35,473 bases of DNA from the IMG/VR virus record IMGVR_UViG_3300048113_001070, positions 1 to 35,473 of that record; one strand, 5' to 3'. The translations under genes and the position numbers were made by a program. The stretch is from a virus. Shown here piece by piece: positions 14,923 to 23,284 of this stretch (within the stretch, counting starts at the first letter, position 1; the number at the start of each line of letters is the position of its first letter). The notes under the pieces were generated by a model, which made no database searches, had not been told where the DNA came from, and was given only the letters and a program-made list of their open reading frames with translations.

Positions 14923-16418
14923 TAATTATCCAAAATCAATCTAACGCCACAACCTGTTCCAAATGCTAAACTAGAAAAAGTTGCACTAGAGCTTGTGAAT
15001 TTTACTGTAACATAATCACTACACCATAAATAAGCTTCTGCCGCAGTGCTAATTGATCCGTTTCCATAGTCTCTTTTTTTATTTATTGGCAGTTTTAAAA
15101 AGCTTGCAAAAGCTCCACTTGTATCGTTTGATGTAAATCCTGCAATCTCGTTGTTGAATTCTGTTTGTGTTGGCAATCGAAACCCTTTAGGTGCTACGCT
15201 ATTTAATTGCTCACCCTCCCAATCTTCTTGCCAAACTTTATAATTGAAATCATTTGCCCAAATTGAATTATTAATGATGAACAAATCATTAGGAGAATAA
15301 ACACTATTTAATTTAGTACTTCCTGTACTTGAATTTCTTAATTGATGCCCATCGTCACTTCTTCCAAATTGGTATAAAAATCCGTAAGCGTTGCTGTCAT
15401 TTGAAGAAGTAGCAACTTGAGGCGCTCCTAAATTTCGATCGAGCCACACACGCCCTGTTGTGGGTGAAGTTACTGTTTGATAGGTATAACCGTTCCAAAT
15501 ACCTCCTGTAAATGAACCTCCTATAGTTGCTATTGCAGCGGTATTTGTAGCAATATTTGTTACATTGGTTGCAACTCCAGAGGTATTGGTTGCTATGTTT
15601 GTTACATTGGTTGCTATGTTTGTTACATTGGTTGCAACTCCAGAAGTATTGGTTGCAATATTAGTTACATTAGTAGCAACTCCTGAGGTGTTGGTTGCTA
15701 TGTTTGTTACATTGGTTGCGACTCCTGAAGTATTGGTTGCAATATTAGATACATTGGTTGCAATACCTGAAGTATTAGTTGCAACACCAGAAGTATTGGT
15801 TGCTATGTTAGATACATTGGTTGCAACTCCTGAGGCATTGGTTGCAACTCCTGAAGTGTTGGTTGTTATGTTTGCAGTATTACCATCTACCAAGCCTTTT
15901 AAAACACGCCCTTGGTTTGCTGCCAAAGGAATTGTAGTACTTGTAGAGGTTAAATTGTTTATTGGAACAACACCCCCTGAATCAATTAATGCTTTTAAAG
16001 CAACACCTTGCTGTGCAGACAATGGCACTGCAGCTCCTCCTGTTGTCAAATCATTTACAATAGAAGAGATATTTACTTTTGCACTCAATGAATTAAGGTT
16101 GGATGCTACCCCTGAAGTATTTGCAGCAATATTTGCCACATTTGCAGCGATGTCAGTATCGTTAGATGATATGTTGGTCGTATTATTTGCAATATTGGTT
16201 GCATTGGTTGCAATATTAGTTCCATTAGTCGTTACACTTGGTGCTGCTGCTACCAGAGCATCAGTATAACCAACCTTTGAAGTGTTTTGTGCTATTTGTG
16301 CATTTTTGTCTATTAAATCATCAGCGATTTCAACCAAGTTACTCCCTACTCTAGCGGCTGTATTTGCGCCTGTTGCTGTTTCATCTCTTATGACTTCAGC
16401 ATTTCCCTTTATGCTCAT
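14922..16418 (-). CDS. Repeat fibre protein with C-terminal FISUMP domain
   Basis: 498 aa. The N-terminus (MSIKGNAEVIRDETATGANT onward) is of the attachment type common in Bacteroidota phage fibres. Residues about 60-115 and 176-298 are heptads of the form V/I-x-x-N-x-x-x (VATNVTNIATNTSG), i.e. Asn at the d position of a trimeric coiled coil. Between them lie two copies of a fibre motif (PLSAQQGVALKALID and PLAANQGRVLKGLVD). Residues about 305-498 are a FISUMP-like domain: RVWLDRNLG, PKGFRLPTQTEFNNE, AYLWCSD, and GCGVRLILDN at the end. It likely binds the host surface. Its place among connector and neck genes suggests a neck or collar fibre. Confidence 0.75.
   Translation of the reverse strand: MSIKGNAEVIRDETATGANTAARVGSNLVEIADDLIDKNAQIAQNTSKVGYTDALVAAAPSVTTNGTNIATNATNIANNTTNISSNDTDIAANVANIAANTSGVASNLNSLSAKVNISSIVNDLTTGGAAVPLSAQQGVALKALIDSGGVVPINNLTSTSTTIPLAANQGRVLKGLVDGNTANITTNTSGVATNASGVATNVSNIATNTSGVATNTSGIATNVSNIATNTSGVATNVTNIATNTSGVATNVTNIATNTSGVATNVTNIATNVTNIATNTSGVATNVTNIATNTAAIATIGGSFTGGIWNGYTYQTVTSPTTGRVWLDRNLGAPQVATSSNDSNAYGFLYQFGRSDDGHQLRNSSTGSTKLNSVYSPNDLFIINNSIWANDFNYKVWQEDWEGEQLNSVAPKGFRLPTQTEFNNEIAGFTSNDTSGAFASFLKLPINKKRDYGNGSISTAAEAYLWCSDYVTVKFTSSSATFSSLAFGTGCGVRLILDN
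15541..15870 (-). repeat. 42-bp coding repeats of the fibre stalk
   Basis: Tandem, imperfect 21/42-bp units encoding VATNxxx heptads. Unit differences are mostly synonymous or swap TSG with VTN/VSN. They leave a long open antisense frame on the + strand that is an artefact. The array is a likely site of slippage and stalk-length change. Confidence 0.8.
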
Positions 16419-16419
16419 A

Positions 16420-16845
16420 TTAATTAAATGTGTTATCGAATGTTAAATCAAATAAATTCTCCCCAACTGGAACAATTTCAGTAACGCTTTTAACAGCGTT
16501 TTTTGTTGCCACTATCTCAATCAAAGAGTTATCAAAATCAACTTCATAGGGTTGGTTTGAAATGGTATATTTTTCTCCCCTATACACTATAAATTGATTG
16601 ACAGAATTGTATGTTACATCTTTTCTTTTTCTAGTGGTTATTATAATTTGATTGGTATTACTTGTAATTCCGTTGTCTGTATTTCTAAACCTACTAGTAG
16701 CATTGGCAGTTTTTATCTCAGCCCAACTTTTAGTTAATAAGACATCTTCACCAGGAGTCTTCCCACTGAATCCATCAAAAACAAAAGCTGTTTGCCACAA
16801 TTCAACTATTTTTGAAAATCTTCTATTCGTTGTTCTTTTTGCCAT
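16420..16845 (-). CDS. Head closure protein (head-tail joining)
   Basis: 141 aa. Contains VELWQTAFVFDGFSG and SWAEIKTANATSR near the N-terminus, then IITTRKRKDVTYNSVNQFIV and YRGEKYTISNQPYEVDF, the pattern of SPP1 gp16-like head closure proteins (beta-barrel, W-A-x-I, Y-x-I-x-x-v). It seals the connector after packaging and receives the tail. It starts at the base before the connector gene's stop. Confidence 0.7.
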   Translation of the reverse strand: MAKRTTNRRFSKIVELWQTAFVFDGFSGKTPGEDVLLTKSWAEIKTANATSRFRNTDNGITSNTNQIIITTRKRKDVTYNSVNQFIVYRGEKYTISNQPYEVDFDNSLIEIVATKNAVKSVTEIVPVGENLFDLTFDNTFN

Positions 16846-17295
16846 TTAGATAAACCTTCTGTAAGCATCTAATGTAGCTTGTGATAAATTAGACAGCTTA
16901 TTTTCTTTGTTGTAATACATGATGTCAATCATCTCATAAGCCACCTCAATCAAATCTTTTGGCACATCTGAAACATTAGCGTATCCTACGTTTAAGACTA
17001 ATTTTAAATCCGTTTTCAATGCAGCGGTGTACACACTGTATTGTGTCTTTTCTACCTTTGTTGCAGTCGTTGGACTTGTAAGACTATTGATTGGAAAATC
17101 ATAAACAGTCGCCTTTAAATCATCAAAAATATACTCCTTACTTTTTGCAATTAAATGAACGTTGGTCATTTGCTCAATCTTCGCTAAAGAAGCATTGATC
17201 ATTCTAGTAATTGCTTCATTATCTTGAGTTAATGTGTCATCTATTCTTAGGTACACTCTGGCATCTTGTAATGGAATGATATTGATATAGCTCAT
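16846..17295 (-). CDS. Head-tail connector (gp6-like adaptor)
   Basis: 149 aa. Begins MSYINIIPLQDARVYLRIDD, with helix NEAITRMINASLAKIEQMTN and later VPKDLIEVAYEMIDIMYYNK. This is the all-helical pattern of HK97 gp6/SPP1 gp15-type adaptors (start with an L-x-x-A-x-x-x-L-R-I-D helix, end in an x-A-I-x-x-x-V-x-x-x-Y helix). It binds the portal. Its ATG overlaps the stop of the 57-aa gene by 1 bp (TAATG). Confidence 0.75.
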   Translation of the reverse strand: MSYINIIPLQDARVYLRIDDTLTQDNEAITRMINASLAKIEQMTNVHLIAKSKEYIFDDLKATVYDFPINSLTSPTTATKVEKTQYSVYTAALKTDLKLVLNVGYANVSDVPKDLIEVAYEMIDIMYYNKENKLSNLSQATLDAYRRFI

Positions 17296-17468
17296 TATTT
17301 CTTTTTAATTGACAGCTTTTTCTCTTTTGTTTTCTTGTCAGTTATTTTCTTTGCGCATCCACTCTCTATATAATGTTTTTCTAATTCTTCAGTGAATGAA
17401 ACTTTTTCACCCTTTTTATAATTCTTCTGAAGCTTGATGCTAAAAAAATCTTTTGTTATTAAAACCAT
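17295..17468 (-). CDS. 57-aa hypothetical protein between capsid and connector genes
   Basis: Read directly: ATG at 17468-17466, TAA at 17297-17295, joined to the next start as TAATG. The product has MVLITKDFFSIKLQKNYKKG, then VSFTEELEKHYIESGCAKK and a Lys-rich tail. It has the look of short 'phage FluMu gpN/Rho N-like' head proteins (LYxxG-x-VSFxxxxE-x-xLVxxGxAK), a pattern frequent between major capsid and connector genes. It starts 18 bp after the capsid hairpin. Confidence 0.65.
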   Translation of the reverse strand: MVLITKDFFSIKLQKNYKKGEKVSFTEELEKHYIESGCAKKITDKKTKEKKLSIKKK

Positions 17469-17485
17469 ATTTAAAAAATTATATA

Positions 17486-17511
17486 AAGCCCATTACCGAA
17501 ATAATGGGCTT
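17486..17511 (-). terminator. Hairpin after the major capsid gene
   Basis: AAGCCCATTA and TAATGGGCTT (10 bp, perfect) flank a 6-nt loop that reads UUUCGG on the mRNA. It lies 14 bp after the capsid stop. On the minus strand it is followed by TATATAATTTTTT, a broken U tract. It could be a leaky terminator or an mRNA-stabilising 3' end that keeps capsid expression above that of the downstream connector genes. Confidence 0.65.
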
Positions 17512-17524
17512 CTATAAATAAATT

Positions 17525-18649
17525 CTAGGTTGCTGTAAAATCACCTAAAATTACTGCAGCTGGTTGCTCTACAACAATAGCAACTTGCGCTTCTACTCTT
17601 GCTGTGATGTTATTTTTAACAAAGTTATTTCCTTCCTCCTCAGAGAATTCTATAGAAACACCCTCAGTAATTATCTTATTCACTCGAGACCAGTCTCCTA
17701 CATAGTAACTGTTAGCTGGTAACCATGATGAAGCTTTTAAAACCTGCACTCCTGCAACTCTTAAGACCCCTGCCTCATAAGTCACTGCACTTGCTAAGTC
17801 TTGTTTAGCTGTTTTCAAGATGCTTAGATAGTCTGTAGGCTTTACAACAATTAAGTTGTTCTCAGAATAATCAGCATCCTCTAACTTCCCAATCTCATTG
17901 ATTAACATTCCTGCTTTTGTATTATTTGTAATTTTCTCAGTAGAAGCAGTGGCTCCTGCTGCTAAAACAGTTTGGAAAGAGCTATTCTCAGCCTTGAAAT
18001 AATCACGTCTTAACATTGTTGGAATAGAAGTCGTTATATAAGCAAGGTTGTTTCTCATTTTCTTAGAGTAACGCGCAAACCCAGCAATAAAGTCAGTAGA
18101 TACATCTATTGAAGTGAAGTCATAATCTCTTTGATTTTTATCAGCTCCCTCAGTTTGTGAACCAATAGATCCTTCACCAGCTCCTTCAACAGTATAGGTA
18201 TAAATACCATTTGGTGCAGATACACTCCCTACAAAGTCCTCAACATTAACTTTCTGTGATGGAAACTTCACAATATCGAAATTGTACGTTCTCGGTGCTG
18301 TACCAGTTAAATTCGCTGTAGTCATATTTGCTACTGCTTTAATTTCAAAAGCTTTCCCTGTTCTTACCTCTTTTATTTTATCAATATTATCAGAAATTGA
18401 TTTTACTAAAGGATCAGTATTCGCATTGCTCTCTTCTTTTTGCTTCGCTTGCAACTTCACATCTAGTTTATCTGCATGGTCCTGAATAGCCTTCATTTCT
18501 GCTGCTAATTCTTCTCTAACAGATTTGATTGATGTTTCAATTAATTCATTGTTTTTTTTCTCAAAAGCAGTAAGGTCCGCTTTTATTTGTTCTTTGGACT
18601 TCCCTTCTAATTTTGAAGATAAAGCCTCTAATTGTTCTTTTAATTCCAT
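17525..18649 (-). CDS. Major capsid protein (HK97 fold)
   Basis: 374 aa. The N-terminal ~100 residues are a charged coiled-coil scaffold (delta domain, EALSSKLEGKSKEQIKADL onward) followed by VRTGKAFEIKAVAN, near where the protease would cut. The mature part shows HK97 capsid patterns: SVSAPNGIYTYTVEGAGEGS, DFIAGFARYSKKMRNNLAYI, NNLIVVKPTDYLSIL, and LKASSWLPANSYYVGDWSR. It forms the procapsid shell together with the protease encoded just upstream (10-bp overlap). A hairpin follows the gene. Confidence 0.88.
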   Translation of the reverse strand: MELKEQLEALSSKLEGKSKEQIKADLTAFEKKNNELIETSIKSVREELAAEMKAIQDHADKLDVKLQAKQKEESNANTDPLVKSISDNIDKIKEVRTGKAFEIKAVANMTTANLTGTAPRTYNFDIVKFPSQKVNVEDFVGSVSAPNGIYTYTVEGAGEGSIGSQTEGADKNQRDYDFTSIDVSTDFIAGFARYSKKMRNNLAYITTSIPTMLRRDYFKAENSSFQTVLAAGATASTEKITNNTKAGMLINEIGKLEDADYSENNLIVVKPTDYLSILKTAKQDLASAVTYEAGVLRVAGVQVLKASSWLPANSYYVGDWSRVNKIITEGVSIEFSEEEGNNFVKNNITARVEAQVAIVVEQPAAVILGDFTAT

Positions 18650-19365
18650 TTATGGTTTTTTAAAAAATCGTTAATAATTTGTTTTTCTGTACTAATTATA
18701 ATCGGCTTTTTAACTTCTATATCAGTGACATTGTCGGCTGTTGTAGTCTCAAGTGATTTTTTTCCTAATTCAAACATTTGCGCTTGTAATTGCTTTAAGG
18801 CAATATCTAACAAGCCAAACGTTTCGTCTGTAAACGTGCCATTTCTGTACGCTTTTAAAATTTGTTTGTATTGATCATTCACCTGCTTTAAATTATATGA
18901 CTTAAAACCGGTAAAAGGAGTATTACTATTTGCTCCTAAGGTTACATTGGATCCTTCGTAAAGTTTGATTTCTTTAATGATATTAGCTTGGTCGTTTTTA
19001 CTGTACTCTTCTTTCATAACCTGATAACCAACAGAATGTTCTTTCACAATACCAGCTTGGTACAATTTTAAAGCATCCATAGAATAGCTTGTATCTATCA
19101 GAGGCGTAGACTCAAAGTATAAGCCTTTCTCTCTTTCCTCCAATACATTAAACTTCCCATGCGGTTGCTTCCAATCGTGCTGGTTTAAGAAGTAAATATC
19201 GTTTTTGCGCTCGGTTATAGATTTCTTATAAGCACCTCGCAAAATGATGTCATCATCATAGTCTTTATTGCCAAATGATGACAAGTATCCAGTGACTATT
19301 TTGTTCTTCATATCGATGTCCTCAATCGATCCAAAAATGCTTTTATATTTTAAAATAGTGTCCAT
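18640..19365 (-). CDS. HK97-family prohead protease
   Basis: 241 aa from the ATG at 19365. A GTG two codons upstream is less likely. Begins MDTILKYKSIFGSIEDID, with VTGYLSSFGNKDYDDDIIL, then QHDWKQPHGKF (catalytic His63) and KEHSVGYQVM (catalytic Ser111), the His/Ser pair of the U35/S78 prohead proteases. It cleaves the delta domain of the capsid protein during maturation. The C-terminal ~90 residues (after LGANSNTPFTGFK) are extra and helical, possibly a scaffold. The promoter-like element at 19365-19395 abuts its ATG. Confidence 0.85.
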   Translation of the reverse strand: MDTILKYKSIFGSIEDIDMKNKIVTGYLSSFGNKDYDDDIILRGAYKKSITERKNDIYFLNQHDWKQPHGKFNVLEEREKGLYFESTPLIDTSYSMDALKLYQAGIVKEHSVGYQVMKEEYSKNDQANIIKEIKLYEGSNVTLGANSNTPFTGFKSYNLKQVNDQYKQILKAYRNGTFTDETFGLLDIALKQLQAQMFELGKKSLETTTADNVTDIEVKKPIIISTEKQIINDFLKNHKWN

Positions 19366-19395
19366 ATACACAAATATAAATATTAATTATACCAA
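19365..19395 (-). promoter_or_regulatory. Promoter-like 31-bp element before the protease/capsid genes
   Basis: It matches the element at 13932-13962 at 29 of 31 positions. On the minus strand TATATTTG (19378-19371) fits the -7 box TAnnTTTG. Only 5 nt separate it from the A of the protease ATG, so a transcript from here would be leaderless or nearly so. TTTG occurs 14 bases upstream of the box, closer than usual. Placement at the start of the capsid gene pair favours a real late promoter. Confidence 0.5.
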
Positions 19396-19417
19396 AGTGG
19401 ATTTTAATAAATAATAT

Positions 19418-20236
19418 TTATACTCGTATGATGTTGCCCTCTTTATCTCTTCTCACAATTCGTGCAACAGTGCATCTACAATTGATGACATTTTGCGCAC
19501 TTGTCTCAGCACCAGTAGGAGTTGTAGGCGCTCCAGGAAACATAAGTTTTTCGCCACTTACATCAAATGGTTCTGCTAAAGGAACTATTTTTTGGTTCAT
19601 GGAATAGTGGTCAAAAACAGACTCAGGTGGTCTTCTGGTACGAGCATCCAAAGCACTGATCCATACTTTATCCATAATTACACCACTCACATTGGATGCT
19701 ACTGAAGCAGCATAGTTGGCAGCAGTAGTTGTCTCAGTTCTTGCAATTCTTAGCGACTGCCATCGGTAGAAATTTCTGCTTTTTATAATCCGTTGCATTT
19801 CTGTAGCTATCTCAGAAATACTTTTTCCTTCCTCCAAGCCATTTGCAACAATTGTTCTAATAAAGACAATATACTTTTCACGGACACTCACAATTCTTTG
19901 CCCTGTGTTTTTAGAAATCCACTGAAATAAGTTGTTTAAGAATTCATTCGTAAACCCATCAATGGTATAATCCTTTTGCCCTATTTGTCTATTGATTTGC
20001 TTTCCTACCCTTTTACCATGCAGCATTCCTATTTCTTTATACACTTTAAAATAGGCTTCTTTAATCACTTGTTCTGAGACATGGAAAGAAATATAAATAG
20101 GATAGGTATCCTCTGTCATTCTTTCAAACGGAATGGACCTTGCCAGTTCTTTAAAAGTCCGTTGGAAAATAATTCTAGCTTTCTTCTCGTAAGAACCATG
20201 CCATTTCAACCATTGCTTTCTAAACTGCCTGATCAT
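19418..20236 (-). CDS. Minor capsid protein, Mu gpF-like head morphogenesis
   Basis: 272 aa. The helical N-terminal part (FRKQWLKWHGSYEKKARII) leads to the phage Mu F-like domain: LRIARTETTTAANYAA, then KVWISALDARTRRPPESVFD, SGEKLMFPGAPTTPTGAE, and NVINCRCTVA. This order (ARTE, W, DxRTR, H, F-x-x-PG, NCRC) is diagnostic. It is an internal or portal-associated head protein needed for procapsid assembly. It overlaps the portal gene by 17 bp. Confidence 0.85.
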   Translation of the reverse strand: MIRQFRKQWLKWHGSYEKKARIIFQRTFKELARSIPFERMTEDTYPIYISFHVSEQVIKEAYFKVYKEIGMLHGKRVGKQINRQIGQKDYTIDGFTNEFLNNLFQWISKNTGQRIVSVREKYIVFIRTIVANGLEEGKSISEIATEMQRIIKSRNFYRWQSLRIARTETTTAANYAASVASNVSGVIMDKVWISALDARTRRPPESVFDHYSMNQKIVPLAEPFDVSGEKLMFPGAPTTPTGAETSAQNVINCRCTVARIVRRDKEGNIIRV

Positions 20237-21596
20237 TCGGAACTACATTTGGGAAATCATCTAAGCTTTGCTCAAGTGTCATAATATCTGCATTGACTGT
20301 AAATTCTTTCATGCTCTCATTCTCAGTCTTTGGGAGCTTCATAAAAGTTCTTGACTCTTCTCTGCTCATCAATCCTATCTCTATTGATGGTCTGATCCAT
20401 GCAATCATCTGAGTCATGTCTTGCTGCATCTCTGGTAACTCTGAGTATTCAAACACAAGACAAGTCTTGTCATAGCCTTTAAAGCTTGGCAATATATCAC
20501 TGTCAAATGCTTCCGTAAATAAGTTTAAATCTGGGATGATATTGTCTATTACAGTCTGCTTACGGTAGGAGTTTACATTGTCATACTTTGCACCTGCATC
20601 ATTGTTTAGTAATTTATCAGACCAACCCAAGGCATTACAAATTTGCTTTTGATCAAAGTTTAAGTAGTCAAACAATTTCAACTCATCTGTGGTCATCCCT
20701 ATTCTGGTGAAGCCAATCTCCGAAGAAACTCCCATGATTTGTGAGAGCTTGTCTTTGTCATTAAACGCATCTTTTATCCTGCTTTTAATTCCTTTTGCCT
20801 GAGCATCTGTCAATGGTGTTGGACCTTTGGAGTGTACAAACCCAAATGCACCACCATTGTTCATTGTTTTGATATTCAAATCTAATGCAGTATTAGAAGA
20901 TTGAACATTCTTTAACAGCGCTCTGATTGGACTGAAACCGTACAAATGCGCTCCGTTGGTATCGTAGTTAGGATTTGGGTATTTGATATGCGTAACCTCT
21001 TCATGGGTAAACTCTATCCCTTCACCACTGATTAGTTTATAGCCACCTATTGGAGATTCAATACTCATTAAATCCGCATTGGGTTTTAAAACAATATTCA
21101 TTAAATGTGAAGGGAGTAAATATATTCCTTTTATTTCACCAGCGTTTGGTCCATCAGCAACTCTCAACTTATAGATGTACGCATTTCCGGTTAGCTTCAT
21201 AAAGGTTTTGTAAAGCTCTAGGAACTCCGCCCATGTCTGTAATGGGTTTGGTCGTTCCAAAGGCATTGCGATGTCATCAGAACTGTACGCCTTTTTCTCT
21301 AACAGCATTTTCTTACCGTATTGTTGTGCGCTTAAATTATAACCGGTGGCTTTAAGTAAGTTGTCTATCTTAGCTTTTGTCTGTTTGCTTTCTATTTTTT
21401 TTATCTTGAAAGGAACTGAAGAAGTTTTGGTTGCCATCTGAGAAACAACAGCATATACAATCGGATTGATGTTATACCCTTCCTCAATATAGGTTGGTGC
21501 ATTATTGTCATAAGCAGTCCAATTTGCACCTAGCAACTTAAAAAATGCTTCGTAGTATTTATTTGTATTCCGTTTGAAGATATCTAAAAGCCCCAT
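20220..21596 (-). CDS. Portal protein (HK97 family)
   Basis: 458 aa from ATG 21596 (MGLLDIFKRNTNKYYEAF). An upstream in-frame ATG at 21635 would add 13 hydrophobic residues and is less typical of the family. Patterns: NPIVYAVVSQMATKTSSVPF, the ERPNPLQTWAEFLELYKTF segment, LTGNAYIY, LLPSHLMNIVL, SPIRALLKNVQSSNTALDL, and YSELPEMQQDM at the end. It forms the dodecameric DNA portal at one capsid vertex. It follows the terminase genes as usual. Confidence 0.88.
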   Translation of the reverse strand: MGLLDIFKRNTNKYYEAFFKLLGANWTAYDNNAPTYIEEGYNINPIVYAVVSQMATKTSSVPFKIKKIESKQTKAKIDNLLKATGYNLSAQQYGKKMLLEKKAYSSDDIAMPLERPNPLQTWAEFLELYKTFMKLTGNAYIYKLRVADGPNAGEIKGIYLLPSHLMNIVLKPNADLMSIESPIGGYKLISGEGIEFTHEEVTHIKYPNPNYDTNGAHLYGFSPIRALLKNVQSSNTALDLNIKTMNNGGAFGFVHSKGPTPLTDAQAKGIKSRIKDAFNDKDKLSQIMGVSSEIGFTRIGMTTDELKLFDYLNFDQKQICNALGWSDKLLNNDAGAKYDNVNSYRKQTVIDNIIPDLNLFTEAFDSDILPSFKGYDKTCLVFEYSELPEMQQDMTQMIAWIRPSIEIGLMSREESRTFMKLPKTENESMKEFTVNADIMTLEQSLDDFPNVVPNDQAV

Positions 21597-21654
21597 ATAA
21601 TAGTTAAAATTTATTGTATAACCAAAAATAATCAATAAAATTTATAATGTTAAT

Positions 21655-22872
21655 TTAAAAAAAGAATACTTTGTGCTGTATTCCTAAGTCCATCATCTCA
21701 TGATACCGGATCGCATCAATAGCATGGTTGAATTTATCAATGGGTTTATTGAGTGTATCTCCTCTTTTGTCTTTAGCCCATGTGTATTTTTGGAACTCAT
21801 TGATCGTATTTTTTGATCTGGAAGTAATTAAATACTCTTGTGTTTGCATGGTCTGTATTCCAAAAACAATACTATCTGCTCCTTTCTTAACAGGCAATAT
21901 ATTAACACCTGTTCTTCGGATTTCTTCAATAGATTTGGGTTCTGCACTATCAGCATAGACATAAGTATTTTTTGGCAGGACCTCAGCAATATCATTGTTA
22001 AGCATCCCTGTTCTATAGACAATTTCGTTTAAGATTCTTTTATCATTGTACTTATATACCTCAACCGCTGCTGTTGGATCGTTGGTGTATCCAAAGTCTA
22101 AGCCGATCCCAATCAAACGTGCGCCTTCAGGGATACTACTTACAATACTCCAATTGTCAAAGACAATCCCATCTAAGTTTCCTGTTAAGCCTAAGCCATA
22201 TACCCTCCACTTATTTGCCCAATACTTATTCTTTACATTACCATCAAAGAACAAAGACTCTGTGGGTAACTCAATATTGAAAAACCCTTTATGCTTATAA
22301 TCTAATATTGATTTAACTTCACTCTTTGCAAGGAACTCATTGTCTTCATAGGTTAGTGTGATAAAGTTATTTTCATTGATGTAATCATCTCCCCAGAACA
22401 AACTGTCCGGGTTGTAATCTATAATGGTTAAGCCTGCCCTGGAGATAAACTGCACCGCAGTATCTACCTCCATCTTATCTGCTTCATTAATGTACAAAAT
22501 ATCTCTACGGAATCCCTTTCCTACATCATTGACATCAGCACCTAAGAAATCTAAATAGCTTCCGTTTTGATACTCATGTTTGCTTTCCGATTTATTGTAA
22601 TCTAGCTCATTTGCTAAAACACCCCAATCTTTACATATTTTCTTATAGTCTCTGATGACGGTCCGCTTCATCTTTGACAACTCCGAAGAAAGTATCGTTG
22701 CTTCCTTTGGTGAAGAACATAGACTTTGGATGATCAGTTGAATGATACTAACTGTTTTACCAGCTCCTTGACCTCCTCTTATAACAAAGACATTCTCTTT
22801 TGGATTAGACTTTATTAAATCTAATATTTTAAAATAGGCTTTAGAGTACTTATACTTATTCTCGAGTTCCAA
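21655..22872 (-). CDS. terL: Terminase large subunit
   Basis: 405 aa. ATPase domain with Walker A GGQGAGKT (33-40) and Walker B DILYINEAD (124-132). The nuclease domain follows with IGIGLDFGYTNDPTAAVEVY, then YADSAEPKSIEEIRRTGVNI and KFNHAIDAIRYHE near the end (RNase H-like acidic residues). It packages the phage DNA into the head using ATP and cuts it. The P22-type small subunit next to it and the circularly permuted ends point to headful packaging. Confidence 0.92.
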   Translation of the reverse strand: MELENKYKYSKAYFKILDLIKSNPKENVFVIRGGQGAGKTVSIIQLIIQSLCSSPKEATILSSELSKMKRTVIRDYKKICKDWGVLANELDYNKSESKHEYQNGSYLDFLGADVNDVGKGFRRDILYINEADKMEVDTAVQFISRAGLTIIDYNPDSLFWGDDYINENNFITLTYEDNEFLAKSEVKSILDYKHKGFFNIELPTESLFFDGNVKNKYWANKWRVYGLGLTGNLDGIVFDNWSIVSSIPEGARLIGIGLDFGYTNDPTAAVEVYKYNDKRILNEIVYRTGMLNNDIAEVLPKNTYVYADSAEPKSIEEIRRTGVNILPVKKGADSIVFGIQTMQTQEYLITSRSKNTINEFQKYTWAKDKRGDTLNKPIDKFNHAIDAIRYHEMMDLGIQHKVFFF

Positions 22873-23284
22873 TATCCGGGAGCTTTGGTATATTAATAGA
22901 GGCTTTTATTTCTGTTTGTTGTTTCTCTGCCAAGCCATTCAAACGCTGTGTAATTGACGCATTGTAAAAGCCTAGCATCCCTCCTGTTATTTGATCTTCT
23001 CGAATTTCTTTTTTTATACGCGAACAGATGGGAATGAAGTCTGTATAATAATTGTCTTGATTTTTAAAATATTGCTCTACACATCCATACTTTTTATAAC
23101 AGAATATCTCGAATCCATCCATAGTTAATGGGAGTTTTTGAGCATCAGTCTTTCTTGCACCCTCTTTACCAACGTATTGGATCCTAAGCCATTTCTTTGC
23201 CTTTTTTAATTGATTAGCCTTATATTCTTCAAAAGCTTTTTCCAAAGCTTCTGGAGTCTTAAATATTCTACTTGGATGCGCCAT
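22856..23284 (-). CDS. terS: Terminase small subunit (P22 gp3-like)
   Basis: 142 aa. Begins MAHPSRIFKTPEALEKAFEE. Contains LTMDGFEIFCYKKYGCVEQY, then FKNQD, CSRIKKEIREDQITGGMLG and YNASITQRLNGLAEK. This is the pattern of the DNA-packaging gp3-like family (PLTMxGFxxF, YxxICxxIxxxIxxDQ, GaxxGxYNxxIxxRLxGLxE). It recognises phage DNA and directs the large subunit. It overlaps terL by 17 bp. Confidence 0.9.
   Translation of the reverse strand: MAHPSRIFKTPEALEKAFEEYKANQLKKAKKWLRIQYVGKEGARKTDAQKLPLTMDGFEIFCYKKYGCVEQYFKNQDNYYTDFIPICSRIKKEIREDQITGGMLGFYNASITQRLNGLAEKQQTEIKASINIPKLPDIGTRE

Noticed and set aside
14922-15500. Diversity-generating retroelement target (FISUMP/C-lectin-like tip)
   Set aside because: No reverse transcriptase gene and no template repeat of the tip region are present in the window.
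15541-15870. Possible CRISPR array
   Set aside because: Units are 21/42 bp, contiguous and in frame with the fibre protein; there are no unique spacers or cas genes.
15565-16269. 234-aa open frame on the + strand opposite the fibre gene
   Set aside because: It is the antisense of the heptad repeats (VATPEVLVAM units), open only because the repeat lacks stop codons in that frame.
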